The translations under genes were made by a program, and so were the position numbers. The notes below the pieces were generated by a model. The model was not told the origin of the DNA. It saw nothing but the letters and a program-made list of their open reading frames with translations, and made no database searches. 64,000 nucleotides of DNA from Oncomelania hupensis (Eukaryota > Mollusca > Gastropoda > Littorinimorpha > Pomatiopsidae). The stretch is from the NCBI GenBank assembly GCA_036898135.1, contig CM072520.1, positions 2,122,343 through 2,186,342 of the forward strand. Direction: 5' to 3'. The stretch's first letter is position 1, and each line of letters begins with the position of its first letter. Shown in pieces: positions 33,950-45,145 of the stretch.

Positions 33950-36931
33950 AGGACCCGATGAATCAGAGTCTGTAGAATTCGCCTGCTCCTCTTCAGTCCC
34001 ACTGCAAACAAGTAGCAAAATCAGAACACAGGAGCTAAACAACAGAACAAATTCAGCGGCATGAGAACATTTTCAAACCAAGGGATGAAGGTGGTCAGAG
34101 GATGGGGTGTGGGGTGTTGGGCCTAGGTTGGGAGAAGGGAATGGAAGTTGAAAAGAGTAGAGGCTTGAACTGGCTCAACTACAAAAAGGAATTGACTGAC
34201 AACACTGTCTACTGATTCATCAATGAAGTATTATATTCTGCAATCTAATTTTTTTGAATGTACTACTCAGCCTCTTCAAAGTATAAAAGGAACAAGCAAA
34301 ACACATTTAAAGCGTTTTGTCCCCTATACGCTCTGTGTCCGGGGACGTTAATTTAAATAATCGCATTTAAAGCGAGGGGCCGGGTAGCTCAGTTGGTAAG
34401 AGCGTCTTGCTAGTAACCGAAAGGTCGCTGGTTCGAATCCCGGATTGGCCAATGTGTGACCATATTATTTTCCCCTTACCTTCAACTGGTTCGCTGGTGT
34501 CAGAATAATGTGACCAGTAGTCGCCTATACGCTTCGGTGTCGTGTGACTATAATCTACAGTTACCCTCACTCGGGATTCAACAAGGATATTAAGCTCTGC
34601 CATGTGCACAAATCTCCCCCATCCACCTACCTCATCCATACTCTCATCACCTCCGTCTACCACCTCTCCCTTTGCAATGTTATACTGCAATCAAAGTGTT
34701 TTGGCGTTGGTTTTTTTTTCAAAGCAAGCAACACTACTATAAAATACAATAAGTACTGACACACACCAGCTGTCACCTGATGAGAACAATGAAGACGAAG
34801 GCGATGAAGATGGTGATGGTGATGGAAGGCGACGTCTTTCAAACGCTTCCTGGATCGTCCTTGGACTACAGTGACTTCACTGCAACCAGAGAAACTCGAG
34901 GCATAACAGCCGGATGTTCTGAAAATAAAAGAATCATAGAATTTATTAAAATAATTATGCTTACTCAAAATTACAGCTAACAATTTATTATCAGCTGAAA
35001 CGAATGACTAACATTACACATACAAAGTGTTCAAACATGAACACGTGTGTAATTTTTGTTTTGTTTTTTGTTGTCGCTTTCAAGATTTAGCTCCATGGTT
35101 TTAAAAAAAGTGCCAAATTTTGACAATTTTGCATTAACGTTTGTGTATAATAGTTAGAGACTTTTGTTTGTTTCCATTGCATTTTAGATATATTTGTACC
35201 TTTTAAAATCATAAAACCAAACAGAAATAGAAGGTCGTTGGGACACCACAGATGATCGTTTAACCAGCATACTCCATCTTTATCTGTCCCCAGCAACCCT
35301 CCTGGCTTCGCTCAATGTCAAGCTAGGCCATTCTCGAATGTTATCCTACCACCTCTTTTCCTGTCTCCCTCTTCTTCTGCCTCCTTGCACCGTGCCTTGC
35401 AGTTTGGTCTTTGCAAGACCTGATGCTTTGGTGACGTGGCCATACCATCAGAATTTCCTTTTCTTTACCCTATCAGCATGTCATCGTGTTGTCCAACGGC
35501 TTGTGTGATGATATGTCGGACTTCGTTGTTGGTGATGTGCTTGGTATAGGAAATGCCCAGAAGTCTTCTGTAGCATCTCATCTCCATACTTTGTATTCTT
35601 CGTTGTAGGTCTGCTGTGAGGGTCCATGTTTCGCAAGCGTATAGGAAGATGGAGAAGACAAGGGAGCTCAGCAGCCTTATTTTGCTTAATTCGTTGAAGG
35701 CTTCTTTCTTTCGTTGTGCTCTGTTCCATTACCCTATTTGCTTTTAATGTTATATCCTTTCTTTCCTGTTGTCTATTTAAATGTGTTTCCTTTTTCTGTT
35801 TTAATGCTTACTCAAAAGTAATTTAAACTGACATATGCATCAAACATCTGTCCTAAATTTAACAAATTTGCAAACAATGCTTCTTTCAGGGTCAAATTCA
35901 AGTAGGGGGTCCATAAGGGGTTTCAGCCACACCCTGACACCTTACCATGCATCTTTGTATGATTGCAGCTGTGGTCCCACCCTCTAAGTATTTAACTCTA
36001 TGAGCGCTGCATACATTTTTTTAATTATTATTGAGGATTTTTATAGCGCACTTATCTCGCCGTACTTGACCAGACTCTAGGCGCTGGCCGATACACGATC
36101 TAACTCAATCCTCCTGAGACGCCCACCCGCAGCCTTTGGGCGCATGGTTTGACGTCCGGACAACTGAGCACTATCCTGGCCAGCCAGGGATGGGGGAGAA
36201 GGACCAAGTGCATGCTGGGTGTGTTCTTTTTACCGGCACTCACCCGTCTAGGACATGAGCATCAGGATCTTTAAAGTCCGTCATGATGGAATGTATGCGA
36301 CACACAGACTAGACCTCGGTTTATACTCTCATCGGAAGGAGTAGGAAACGGGAGTAAAGTGTCTTTCCCAGGGACACAACACAATAGCCCGGACAGGGCT
36401 CGAACCCGGGACCTTCAGATCCGCAAGCCAAAGCACTACCATTAGACCACCGTGCCTCCATACATGACTGACTGTAATTTAGTTCCCCCAGTATTATCCT
36501 ACACCCCAACAACACTTGACATTTCCCCCCTTACCACCACAAGTGCACAAAAAAGACAGACAGATTTTAAAAGTACTCACTTATTTTCAAGATCACGTTT
36601 TTCTTCACTTTCAGCAACAAAACCACTGCCAGATGTCTGCAAACGAAATAAAGACATTTAGCAAATGAAACCGCTAATTAAAGACAAACACTCATGTAAA
36701 ACAGTGTATTGCATCAATCAGTTTTCACAGATTCTATTTCCCTTCATACAAGGAAAACAGACAGGTGAACCATAAACCAAAAGCTATAACTTATGAAGGA
36801 AGCGGCAGCCAGAATTGTGTATTTTACTGTTTGTTGCAGCATGTTTTTATTTTTTTTATCTTTTTAATTACATCAGAACACAGAAAATTGTAGGCTTAGT
36901 TGCGGTATCATAAACAGTACATGTTAAAAGC

Positions 36932-36963
<32 letters not shown>

Positions 36964-37910
36964 TCACTTTTTATATAGCGCTTTTCCAGCTCAAGAGCTG
37001 CTCAAGGCGCTGGCCGATACAGGATCTAACTCAAGCCGCCTGAGGCGCCAACTTCCAGCCTTTGGGCGCATCGTAATAACGCTCCAGACAACTGAGCACA
37101 ATCCTGGGCAGCCAGGGATGGGGGAGAAGGACCTAAGTGCATGCTGGGTGTGTTCTTGTCATCGGCCCTCACCCGTCTAGGACATGAGCGTCAAGATCTT
37201 TAAAGTCCGTTATGATGGAATGTATGCGACACAGACTAGACCTCGGTTTATACTCTCATCCGAAGGAGTAGGAAACGGGAGTAAAGTGTCTTTCCCAAGC
37301 ACACAACACAATGCCCTGGCCTGGGCTCGAACCCCAGACTTTCAGATCTGCAAGCCAAAGCACTACTACCATTAGGCCATCATGCCCCCACCGTGTCTTA
37401 TTCTGACAATGTTGCATTTTGTCTGCTAAAATAGTTATTGTGCTAGTGGTTTTTTTTGAAAATTATTTGATCAATCTACATATGAATAAAAGAACACATC
37501 AATACCTCCTTTATTTACTTCTTGTACTATCTTCGCCGACCATCTTTTTTTTGTAAATGAGAAAACTTTCAAGTAACTGTTGCAATGTTCAAGTCTCTTC
37601 ATTAATATTACATTCAAAGACACTTAAAATGCAGCAAATTTATTTTTTGTGTTCTTCAAAAAGTAACAAACAAAAATGCAGACACTGTGAGGCTGTGTCA
37701 ACAATCAAAAGACCAACATCCACACGAAAAATGATATGCTTTTAAAAGTACAAAAGCACACCGAAAAAGCTTGGAATTTTAACAGGGGAACATTTTAAAG
37801 TCACATCCTAGAAGCACAGAATATAGATAAAACAACTATTTACAGAGACAGGAGGACAAAATACCACTATGAATAAAACGAAACAGCACTTACCGCCATC
37901 TTGCCAGCCG
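33950..37910 (-). CDS. possible small spliced gene, unknown
   Basis: On the minus strand ATGGCG directly meets a donor (GTAAGT, about 37,899). Further exon-like pieces follow: about 36,641-36,583 (TSGSGFVAESEEKRDLEN, acceptor TTTGCAG, donor GTGAGT), about 34,922-34,781 (TSGCYASSFSGCSEV, acceptor TTTTCAG) and about 34,003-33,950 (TEEEQANSTDSDSSGPVKK, acceptor TTTGCAG). The first two junctions are in phase; the last is not. No known domain. Confidence 0.25.
34378..34600 (+). mobile_element. tRNA-Thr-headed SINE
   Basis: The head GGCCGGGTAGCTCAGTTGG has a good A box, an anticodon loop reading CTAGTAA, and an intact B box GGTTCGAATCC. The acceptor stem is only partly paired and the anticodon stem is broken, so it is a SINE head, not a tRNA gene. 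The body continues with ATGTGTGACC and GCCTATACGCTTCGGTGTCG. Confidence 0.75.
35226..35668 (-). pseudogene. RTE-like LINE, 3' fragment
   Basis: The minus strand matches the C-terminal 440 bp of the RTE-like LINE. The terminal (GGATA) tail is missing, several indels break the frame, and similarity ends at AGCAGCCTTAT. Confidence 0.88.
36030..36462 (-). mobile_element. tRNA-headed SINE, full copy 1
   Basis: Read on the minus strand it starts with a tRNA-like head (GGTGGTCTAATGGTAGTGC, B box GGGTTCGAGCC). A body follows with AGACACTTTACTCCCG, GATCCTGATGCTCATGTCC and GGTCCTTCTCCCCCATCCC, ending CGCCTAGAGTCTGG..AGTGCGCTATAAAAATCC plus an AAT-rich tail. The paired copy lies 0.9 kb away. Confidence 0.8.
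36926..37392 (-). mobile_element. tRNA-headed SINE, full copy 2
   Basis: Same family and orientation as 36,030-36,462, with a (AAAT)n tail at 36,932-36,961. Its end GAGCAGCTCTTGAGCTGG..GCGCTATATAAAAA and tRNA-like head at the right are better preserved. Confidence 0.85.
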
Positions 37911-39188
37911 GCACGTATCGTGTGGCGCTCCGAGTTACTTCCCTTGACAGTGCGTGTATTCGACTGGTTGACCAGCGGGAACACACATCGCGGAGTGTTA
38001 ACTGGCTCAAACTCAAAGTTGACTCAACCGCAATAGTGGGTTTTTCGCTCAGACTTTGTGTATACACTTTTTTTGTTGTTCCTATGGCAAATCCGGTTTC
38101 AAAAAAACTGAGTTTCAGATTTTGGAACCCAGTATTTTTTTAAACCCAGTTGCACGTAAGTGTAACCTATGTAGAAACCCACTGTTATGGTTAGGTACGT
38201 ACACACACACACACTCACACACACACACACACTAATAAACTAATCAAAAAAATAAAATATGGTCGAATGAAATGCAAACTATTTATTCTACAGGTTAACA
38301 ATAGCAAAAGAATTATAAAAAGTGTATTCGCTACCATTCCACATAACCCCTCCACACAATGATTTTTTTGCAAAGCCAGTTACTCAGAACAGTTAAAACT
38401 AAATGTTTAACAAGCATCTTAAAACAATGTACTCATTTAATTTTAATGATTTATCATAATTTTTAAAAATATTGTTTCACTGTATTGTTTTGTTGCTCAC
38501 TTACGTGTCAGTTTTATTAGTTTGTTAAATATTTTTTTTGTAGCTGCCAAAACATCGACCCGCACCAAAAACCAGATGTCTGGCTCCGGAGGCAGCGACT
38601 TCCACTTCTTCTGTCGCTTTAATGGAAGAAAGCCATCATTGCTTTGCCTCAGGAGATTCTGCACTTGGTGGCACAACTGCAGCTTCTGCAAGTAATAGTG
38701 ACCATGCCTACCACATTAACAGTCCGAGAAAGCTGAAAAGAACGATAGATCATTAGTGTTCTAGATTAAATAAAAGAGTACTGTCACTGAAGAACATTGT
38801 TCAGATTTTGAAGGACAAGCACTTTGTGACTGCACAGTGTGCAGAGTTGCTGGATGCATCTTTTTCAGGTGTTCCTAATGAAATGATGAAGAGACTTCTC
38901 AAGAAGAAAGGAAGAAGCAATCCTGGAGAGTACTGCCCTGAGCTTAGGTCTTTTGCTCTTACACTGCATTTTTACTCAGCTAAAGCGTATCGGTTTGTAA
39001 GAAAAACTTTTGACTTGGGTCTGCCCCACCCAGCAATTTTGCGAAAATGGTGCTCATCCGTGTGCGGTGAACCTGGTTTCACATCTGAAGTGTTCAGGGC
39101 ACTTCAGGCAAAAGTTCTGGCTGCTGCCAGGGATGGTCAGCATGTAATTTGTGGCCTGATGTTGGATGAAATGTCCATTAGAAAGCAT

Positions 39189-39384
39189 TGTAGAGCACTG
39201 AAGTGTCGCACAAACTGAATTGTCGTACGGACGACACTTCAGTTGCGGTGCGACACTTCGGGGTGACCTCGAACACTGAAGTGTCACACAAACTGAACTG
39301 TCGTCGGCGACACTTCAGATCTGATATTGAGCACTGAAGTGTCCCAAAAAACTGAACTGTCGCCCGGACGACACTTCATTGAGC
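39189..39384 (+). repeat. left TIR with iterated CTGAAGTGTC motifs
   Basis: Inverted partner of 50,718-50,858. Inside it CTGAAGTGTC or its inverse GACACTTCAG recurs about every 30 bp, each set off by AACTGAA(C/T)TGTCG, so it can fold into several hairpins. These are candidate transposase-binding sites. Confidence 0.95.
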
Positions 39385-39510
39385 ATAATATGTGAATATG
39401 TGCGCTATACAAAATTCGATTAATAATGTTATTAATATGGCTTTGTCAGTGTAAGAAAATTGTTTTCCATTGCTGGCCGGGGCGGCAGTGGTCAATGGTG
39501 AAAAACGGCG

Positions 39511-40049
39511 GACCCACTCTCTCTCTCTCTCTCTGCCTGACTCTCTCTCTCTGCCCCTCTGTCTGTCTCTTTCTTTCTGTCTTTCTATATGTCTGTCTGT
39601 CTCTCGCTCTGTCTGTATGTCTCTCTTTGTATGTCTGTCTCTCTGTATGTCTTTCTCTGTCTGTCTCTCTCTCTGTCTTTCTGTTTGTCTGTTTCTGTGT
39701 CTGTCTCTCTGTCTCTGCCTCTGTCTCTCTGTATCTGCCTATCTGTCTAACTGTCTCTCTCTGTCTGTCCCTCTCTGTCTCTCTCTCTCTGCCTGACTCT
39801 CTCTCTCTCTGCCCCTCTGTCTGTCTGTCTCTTTCTTTCTGTCTTTCTATATGTCTGTCTGTCTCTCGCTCTCTGTCTGTAGGCCTATGTCTCTCGCTCT
39901 CTGTCTGTAGGCCTATGTCTGTCTTTCTCTGTCTGTCTCTCTCTCTGTCTTTCTGTTTGTCTGTTTCTGTGTCTGTGTCTGTCTCTCTGTATCTGCCTAT
40001 CTGTCTAACTGTCTCTCTCTGTCTGTCCCTCTCTGTCTCTCTCTCTGTC

Positions 40050-40082
<33 letters not shown>

Positions 40083-40085
40083 CTC

Positions 40086-40131
<46 letters not shown>

Positions 40132-40135
40132 GATC
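39511..40135 (+). repeat. CT-rich subterminal array, two long copies
   Basis: Looks like simple (CT/TCTG)n, but CTGCCCCTCTGTCTGTCTC, CTTTCTATATGTCTGTCTG and CTGCCTATCTGTCTAACTG recur in order about 250 bp apart (39,550 and 39,810). The same order appears inverted at 49,555-50,040. ORFs over it are artefacts. Confidence 0.9.
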
Positions 40136-40384
40136 GGTTCCATAGTTCTGCATTATCGAGGGCGTTAACGAAGTCGTTGCTTTAACATTTTTTTCTCCAA
40201 TGAATTTAATTATACTGTCTAGACCTGTCGGCAAAAGTCAAAGAAATCAATTTTAAATTATAAAAGGCGTTTGTCTGTGTGCATGAAAGACAGTTTCGTT
40301 TGTTATACCGGGACGTGGTAATAGACACTCGCTCTGCAGTTTAAACAAAATAAATATCATTTTGACGTCATTTGTTTTGTTTCA

Positions 40385-42784
40385 GGATCGGGAGGAAGCA
40401 GACAATGGTTCGAGTCAAACCGTCAAGTTATCTTTGGTCGATGAGCAGAGAAAAACATGATGTTCTTTATAACATCTTTCAGGGGACTTTCAGTGTACCA
40501 ACAATAAATCGTACAAGGCTTCAAAAAAGCGCGATCAAGCAATTCCAGAGGCGACGAGCTGACTTTTCGATTGTAAATGACAAGCTTTTATTTCAAGGAA
40601 AAGTAGTTGTTGTCGATGGCAGTGAAACTAAAACTGTGAAAACACAGTTAAAAACAAATCTGGGCTCTGGCGCCTTGCCAATCTGGAGCCAACTGAGCCG
40701 AAAGTATGCTGGCCTATCAAGAAAGAAGGTCGAGAAGGTGTTGGATAAATCCGAAACATATCAGACAACGTTTTGTAGATTTACAAACAAGGCTCCACTA
40801 ATGCCTGTCGAAGCATCTGCAGTCCACGAAAGGTGGCAAGTGGACCTGATTACAATACAATACAATACAAGGTTATTGCTTTAGGTCCAGCGGACTCTTC
40901 CGAGCCAAATCAGGACCAGAGAGACGTTATCTTAAAATATTATAAAATGGTTCAAGTCTTAAAAAACAAGCCTGTTAATCTTAAATACACAAACAAACTT
41001 TCACATGACATCTCTTTAAGAGTCTTCTTTAAAACTGATGTATTAAAAATATAATCTCTTTCTTCAATCAAATCACTAAATTCAGTCCTAACAATAAAAT
41101 CCAAACTAAACAAAACATGTCGATACGATTTATATGCGATAAAACAAACCAACATCATGTAAAAATTGAAACAGATGTTGACCATTACATACTTTAAAAA
41201 TCTCTTTGAAAGGTATGGAACCAAAATATGTTTCCCTTTCCTCAATCAAATCAGCACACTCAGACATGAAATGTCGAACGGAAAAGGATTGATCACATGC
41301 AAAGCACCATGGTGGTTCTTCTCCTTTTAAAAGGAAACTGTGGGTGACATAAGTATGTCCAATATGAAGGCGAGATAACACTGTTTCTTCTTTGCGAGTG
41401 GATGCAAAGTTAGGCAAAGAAGTGGACAAATCGGGAAGAATTTGAAATAATTTGTTGTTGACATGGTTAGACCAGTCAGTCTGCCACAGTCGTTTACAAT
41501 AAGAACCAGTCATACAACGTAGGTCAGAGTAGGGCACAAACTGAAAAATCTCTGGAGGGAAATCAAGATGCAGAGCATCTTTAGCCGCCCTGTCTACTGC
41601 AATATTGCCGCGGATGCCCATGTGACCAGGGACCCACATATAAACTATCTTTTTACCCTCAGAAATAAGTTGTGTATGGAGGTCATGGATCTCTGCCAGA
41701 AAAGGGTGTGATATCTTTCTCGTGGAAAGAGCCTGAAGTGCTGACAAGGAATCAGACATGATTAAAAATGAGGTTCTTTTGGATTGATAAACTTGTTTCA
41801 GAGCTAAATGAATTGCCTTGAGCTCAGCTGTATAAACAGAACAAAAATCAGGTAAACGCTGTTGCAAAGGCTGGTCTAAGTGTCTCCCGGAGACCGATGC
41901 AGGTTCAAATGAATGGGGAGACATATCGTTTCATACTGTCCATCATTGATGTACATTCTCGCTTTGTTTGGCTTAGGCCGCTACGACATAAAACAAGCAG
42001 AGAGGTGGCACAACGCTTGGTGGAGGTATTTGCAGAACACGGGACTCCGACGATTGTCCAGACCGACAGAGGCTTGGAGTTTCGAGGGGAAGTGGAGAAA
42101 CTGCTGAAAAAAGGCGGAGTCCGACACATCAGAAGCAGCGCTTATCATCCGCAGAGTCAGGGGAAGTGTGAAAGGGCGCACCGAGAGGTGCGTCAGAAAA
42201 TCCTATTCCAAACAAAAAGGAAAATTGGATTTAACTGGGCAGAAGAGATTATGGAAATTCAAGAAGGACTGAACAAAAGTCCCAAAAGAACCCTGGGGAT
42301 GAAAACTCCATCAGAGGTCTTTTTCAACTCCAGGTCAAAACCTTCGATCAGAGAAGCAGCAAACGCTTCATCAAGAAAAGCATTTGAAGCGACGCAAAAA
42401 ATGCATCAGAAGAGACATTTGCCTTCAGTATACGCAGTGGGTGAGGTGGTCCTGGTCCGATACCCCACAAGGGACAGCAGATCACGAGTTCCCTTCCGGA
42501 GGCACGTCTGCCGAGGAGTTGTGACTGAGAGTAAGCTGAAGGCACACAAATATAATGTAGAGTTCTCACGACCAGACGGGCAAAAGGTCAGTCAGTGGAT
42601 GTCCGTCACAGATATTACAAGTGCAACTCGAAACGGAGAAAAGAAAGCACGCAAGAGAGCTTTAAGACAAACGCATACACTTCTGAGAAGAAACCGGCAC
42701 AAAAACAAGTACTTGATTCCAATCAGACATGAGGATAATCTCCGATCTTTTCACGAAGGCATTGAAGTGCTACTGGACCCCTAG
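40385..42784 (+). pseudogene. DDE integrase of the 11.7-kb transposon (split)
   Basis: A possible acceptor (TTTGTTTCAG at 40,376-40,385) precedes MVRVKPSSYLWSMSREKHDV. The N-terminal part runs to WQVDL (first aspartate; 40,834-40,848), where a LINE-A 3' fragment is inserted. The frame resumes at 41,897 with QVQMNGETYRFILSIIDVHS, TIVQTDRGLEF (second aspartate, about 42,063), HPQSQGKCERAH (glutamate, about 42,170), TPSEVFFN and a C-terminal beta-rich part (VGEVVLVRYPTR). This is a complete rve-type D,D,E catalytic core. Closest remembered relatives are KRBA2/Ginger/IS3EU integrases. Without the insert the frame reads straight through. It ends at TAG 42,782-42,784, directly followed in the same frame by the OTU region. 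Confidence 0.85.
40851..41896 (-). mobile_element. LINE-A RNase H and 3' end inserted in the integrase
   Basis: The minus strand reads SVSGRHLDQPLQQRLPDF, AELKAIHLALKQV, MSDSLSAL, WVPGHMGIRGNIAVDRAAKD and on to GLFYRI (stop near 41,131). A second related C-terminus follows (FNTSVLKKTLKEM..GLFFKT), then the tail GGTCCTGATTTGGCTCGG and (TTGTA)n at 40,851-40,875. GAT flanks both sides. 5'-truncated inside RNase H. Confidence 0.9.
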
Positions 42785-43933
42785 CAACCAGGTAACTGCC
42801 AGTTTGAAGCGTGTGCACACCAGCTCGGTCTCTACGCGATCGGTAGGACCGCGAATGCTCTACGCCATGAGGCTGTCCAACATGTTAGAGATAACCAACA
42901 CTTGTACGCCCCATACCTGGAGGAAGACATCGAGGAATATGCTAAAAAAATGCAACAGCCGTTCACATACGGTGACCATCTCACGTTGATAGCATTGGCA
43001 CGCCGATATAATGTTCAGATTGCTGTCGTGTGGGCTAGAGGGCCAGACCTTTGCCAACTGGTGTCGGACAATGATCGTTACAAGAAGGAACTGCCCCTAC
43101 TTACTTTGGGATATTTTCCCGAGGGAAATGGGGAACACTACGTTAGCATATCAGTTGCCAAGGAGGTACTACCAGAGCTGATAGACATGGGCGAAGATGA
43201 GCCTGATGACGAGATGCACGGAGGAGGGTCAGATGACGAGACAGACGGAGGAGTTTCAGATGTCGAAGTGAGCGGAGGAGGGTCGGATGACAAGACAGAC
43301 GGAGGAGTTTCAGTTGTCAAAGTGGGCGGAGGAGGGTCGGATGACAAGACAGACGGAGGAGTTTCAGATGTCAAATTGAGCGGAGGAGTTTCAGATGTCG
43401 AATTGAGCGAAGGAGTTTTAGATGTCGAAGTGAGTGGAGGAGGGTCGGATGACAAGACAGACGGAGGAGTTTCAGATGTCGAATTGAGCGGAGGAGTTTT
43501 ACATGTCGAGGTGAGTGGAGGAGGGTCGGATTACAAGACAGACGGAGGAGGGTCGGGTGACTTGGCGGGTGGGATCAGGATGGAGGACAGACCAAATCTT
43601 CCTCCAGAAATTATGGGTAAGATAATACAAATGTGTATTCGTCAAGATCCCAGCTCACGATTTACACTGAGAATAGTAAATCGATTCTTCTCCAGCGTAG
43701 TTGCCCGACTTCCTCCGCCGCCGCGACTTTACATAAATCGGGATATCATACAAATTGTACCATGGCCAGTGAGTGTAAGAAGATTGCTTTCCGTTGCTGG
43801 CCGGGGAAGTGGTCTGCTCACTGAGATACGAAGCATCATCTGCCAGCCACGATGGCTGAACGCGTGGTTATACCTGAGGGAGTGTGACCACTCCTGGTAC
43901 GCCATTGTGGACATCGCTTGGCGAGGACACTAG
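42785..43933 (+). CDS. OTU-type cysteine protease with F-box-like end
   Basis: In frame after the integrase stop, the sequence reads QPGNCQFEACAHQLGLYAIG (catalytic cysteine in GNC, 42,791-42,799), ALRHEAVQHV, YGDHLTLIALARRYNVQI and LGYFPEGNGEHYVSI (catalytic histidine, about 43,138). These are the ordered motifs of OTU deubiquitinases. Next come about 130 residues of acidic G/S/D repeats (GGGSDDKTDGGVSDVE), then LPPEIMGKIIQMC and FTLRIVNRFFSSVVARLP (43,600-43,700), which fit the helix pattern of an F-box-like domain, ending with WRGH and TAG at 43,931. OTU genes accompany integrases in Ginger-type transposons. The start is unclear: the stop may be read through, or this is a broken fusion. 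The F-box call is inference. Confidence 0.7.
   Translation, partial: QPGNCQFEACAHQLGLYAIGRTANALRHEAVQHVRDNQHLYAPYLEEDIEEYAKKMQQPFTYGDHLTLIALARRYNVQIAVVWARGPDLCQLVSDNDRYKKELPLLTLGYFPEGNGEHYVSISVAKEVLPELIDMGEDEPDDEMHGGGSDDETDGGVSDVEVSGGGSDDKTDGGVSVVKVGGGGSDDKTDGGVSDVKLSGGVSDVELSEGVLDVEVSGGGSDDKTDGGVSDVELSGGVLHVEVSGGGSDYKTDGGGSGDLAGGIRMEDRPNLPPEIMGKIIQMCIRQDPSSRFTLRIVNRFFSSVVARLPPPPRLYINRDIIQIVPWPVSVRRLLSVAGRGSGLLTEIRSIICQPRWLNAWLYLRECDHSWYAIVDIAWRGH
43185..43560 (+). repeat. coding repeats rich in Gly/Ser/Asp
   Basis: About nine degenerate units of 33-45 bp (GACAGACGGAGGAGTTTCAG and relatives) within the OTU reading frame, all in frame. Confidence 0.9.
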
Positions 43934-44200
43934 TCACTTCATGAAACCTCCTCATTGAGAAAAAAGTATGACCCACACTCACTCGCGCTCTCCCTCCCTC
44001 CCTCCCCCCCCTCGCTCGCTCTCCGTCCCTCCCACACTCACTGTCTCTTCCTTTAATTTTAGAAGACATTAAGTAATATGCAATGCTTGCGTTTTATATT
44101 TAAGTTTACATTGTTACTTTATTTCACTTCATCATTTTTAACTTGTCAGTAAGTCATTTTGTGTTTCTGTCAATAAAGTAGGCCTACTAGTTTTCATTTT
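43757..44200 (+). repeat. 3'-end segment, copy 1 of an internal duplication
   Basis: From AGTGAGTGTAAGAAGATTGC through a CT-rich tract to AATAAAGTA at 44,171. Repeats at 45,715-46,075. It includes the last codons of the OTU frame and a polyadenylation-type signal. Confidence 0.8.
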
Positions 44201-44217
44201 TTGGGTAATAAAACGTT

Positions 44218-44312
44218 GTGGGTGTGCGTGAGTGTGTGTTATTTGGTGTATGTTTGTGTGTGTGTGTGTGTGTGTGTAGGTGTGTGTGTGTATGTGTGTG
44301 TGTGTGTGTTTG
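44218..44312. repeat. (GT)n microsatellite
   Basis: Imperfect GT repeats interrupted by TATTTGGTGTAT and GTAGG. Confidence 0.9.
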
Positions 44313-44371
44313 TGTACGCGACCGTTTACTTATTTTTTCCCTCTGTGTTTGTATGTCGCGCTCCTCACTGT

Positions 44372-45030
44372 CGAGTGTCGACCACAATATCCTTAACCGC
44401 CTTCAAATCTCCTTCAGCATCCAGAACACTGCTCATTCGTGGTTCAGATCCTATAAGCAGAAGGACAGACTGGAACGTGTCATGCGCACTGCTGGCAGGA
44501 TCATCGGTTGCGAGCTCCCCTTGCTGTCTTCCACGTACACACAACGTCTGCTAAATAAATCTCACAAAATCATTTCCGACCCAGCCCAACCAGTTTTCCC
44601 ATTCTTCGATTCCAAGGTCCTCCGGGCTACGGTTTTGGTCGCTGAAAGTCCACACCAACAGCTTTCAAAAGTCCGTCTTTCCTGCCGCCGTTGACTCTGC
44701 CGGCCGTGCGCTCGCCTCGATTGAACATTATTTGTCTTAGTTTCAGGTGTTAGCGTGATAGTTTTGAATGTTGTACCAACATCACAGTATCAGGTGCTTT
44801 CGTAAATGGCACTCGGCGAAAAAAAAAGTTATCTGTTATCTGTTATCTTACTGACCGATCTCAAGCAGTACTCATTGACAATCTCGAGTCAACCTGCCCG
44901 GCTGCTCTACGGTGTCCCACAAGGCTCTGTTCTTGGACCAGTCCTTTTCACCCTGCACGTTCATCCCATTGATCACATCTTTGAGAAACAAGATCTTCAA
45001 CACCATTCTTTTGCCTACTTTTTATGAAGC
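44372..45030 (+). pseudogene. CR1/L2-like reverse transcriptase fragments
   Basis: 44,372-44,695 reads VDHNILNRLQISFSIQNTAH, an RT motif, fused directly to a distal piece RVMRTAGRIIGCELPLLSST. 44,806-45,027 has SSQPARLLYGVPQGSVLGPV and LFTLHVHPIDHI. The order of pieces is wrong for one gene, so this is a scrambled relic of a third LINE type. Confidence 0.7.
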
Positions 45031-45111
45031 ACGAGTTTTTGTATCGATACTTCCCAAAAATAGCGCAACGTAGGCCTCTCGCAGTGCCTCCCGACACCGC
45101 TCGGGCTAGGT

Positions 45112-45140
45112 ACGGGGGGGGGGGGGGGGGGGGGGGGGGA
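45112..45140. repeat. poly(G) run
   Basis: About 26 consecutive G. Length is probably unstable or imprecise in the assembly. Confidence 0.9.
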
Positions 45141-45145
45141 ACATC

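Larger units (their letters stand above)
30364..38543. other. intron 2 of the P transposase, repeat-rich
   Basis: Bounded by AAG/GTTTGT and TTTTTTGTAG. It holds a C run (30,831-30,842), (CA)n tracts, SINEs, a tail-family copy, an RTE fragment, a 250-bp tandem repeat and a possible small minus-strand gene, listed separately. Confidence 0.6.

Noticed and set aside
34378..34452. tRNA-Thr gene
   Set aside because: Broken anticodon stem and mismatched acceptor stem, and the downstream sequence is shared with another SINE copy at 32,738.
40385..42784. LTR retrotransposon or retrovirus integrase
   Set aside because: No LTRs, gag, protease or reverse transcriptase belong to it, and the element is bounded by inverted repeats.
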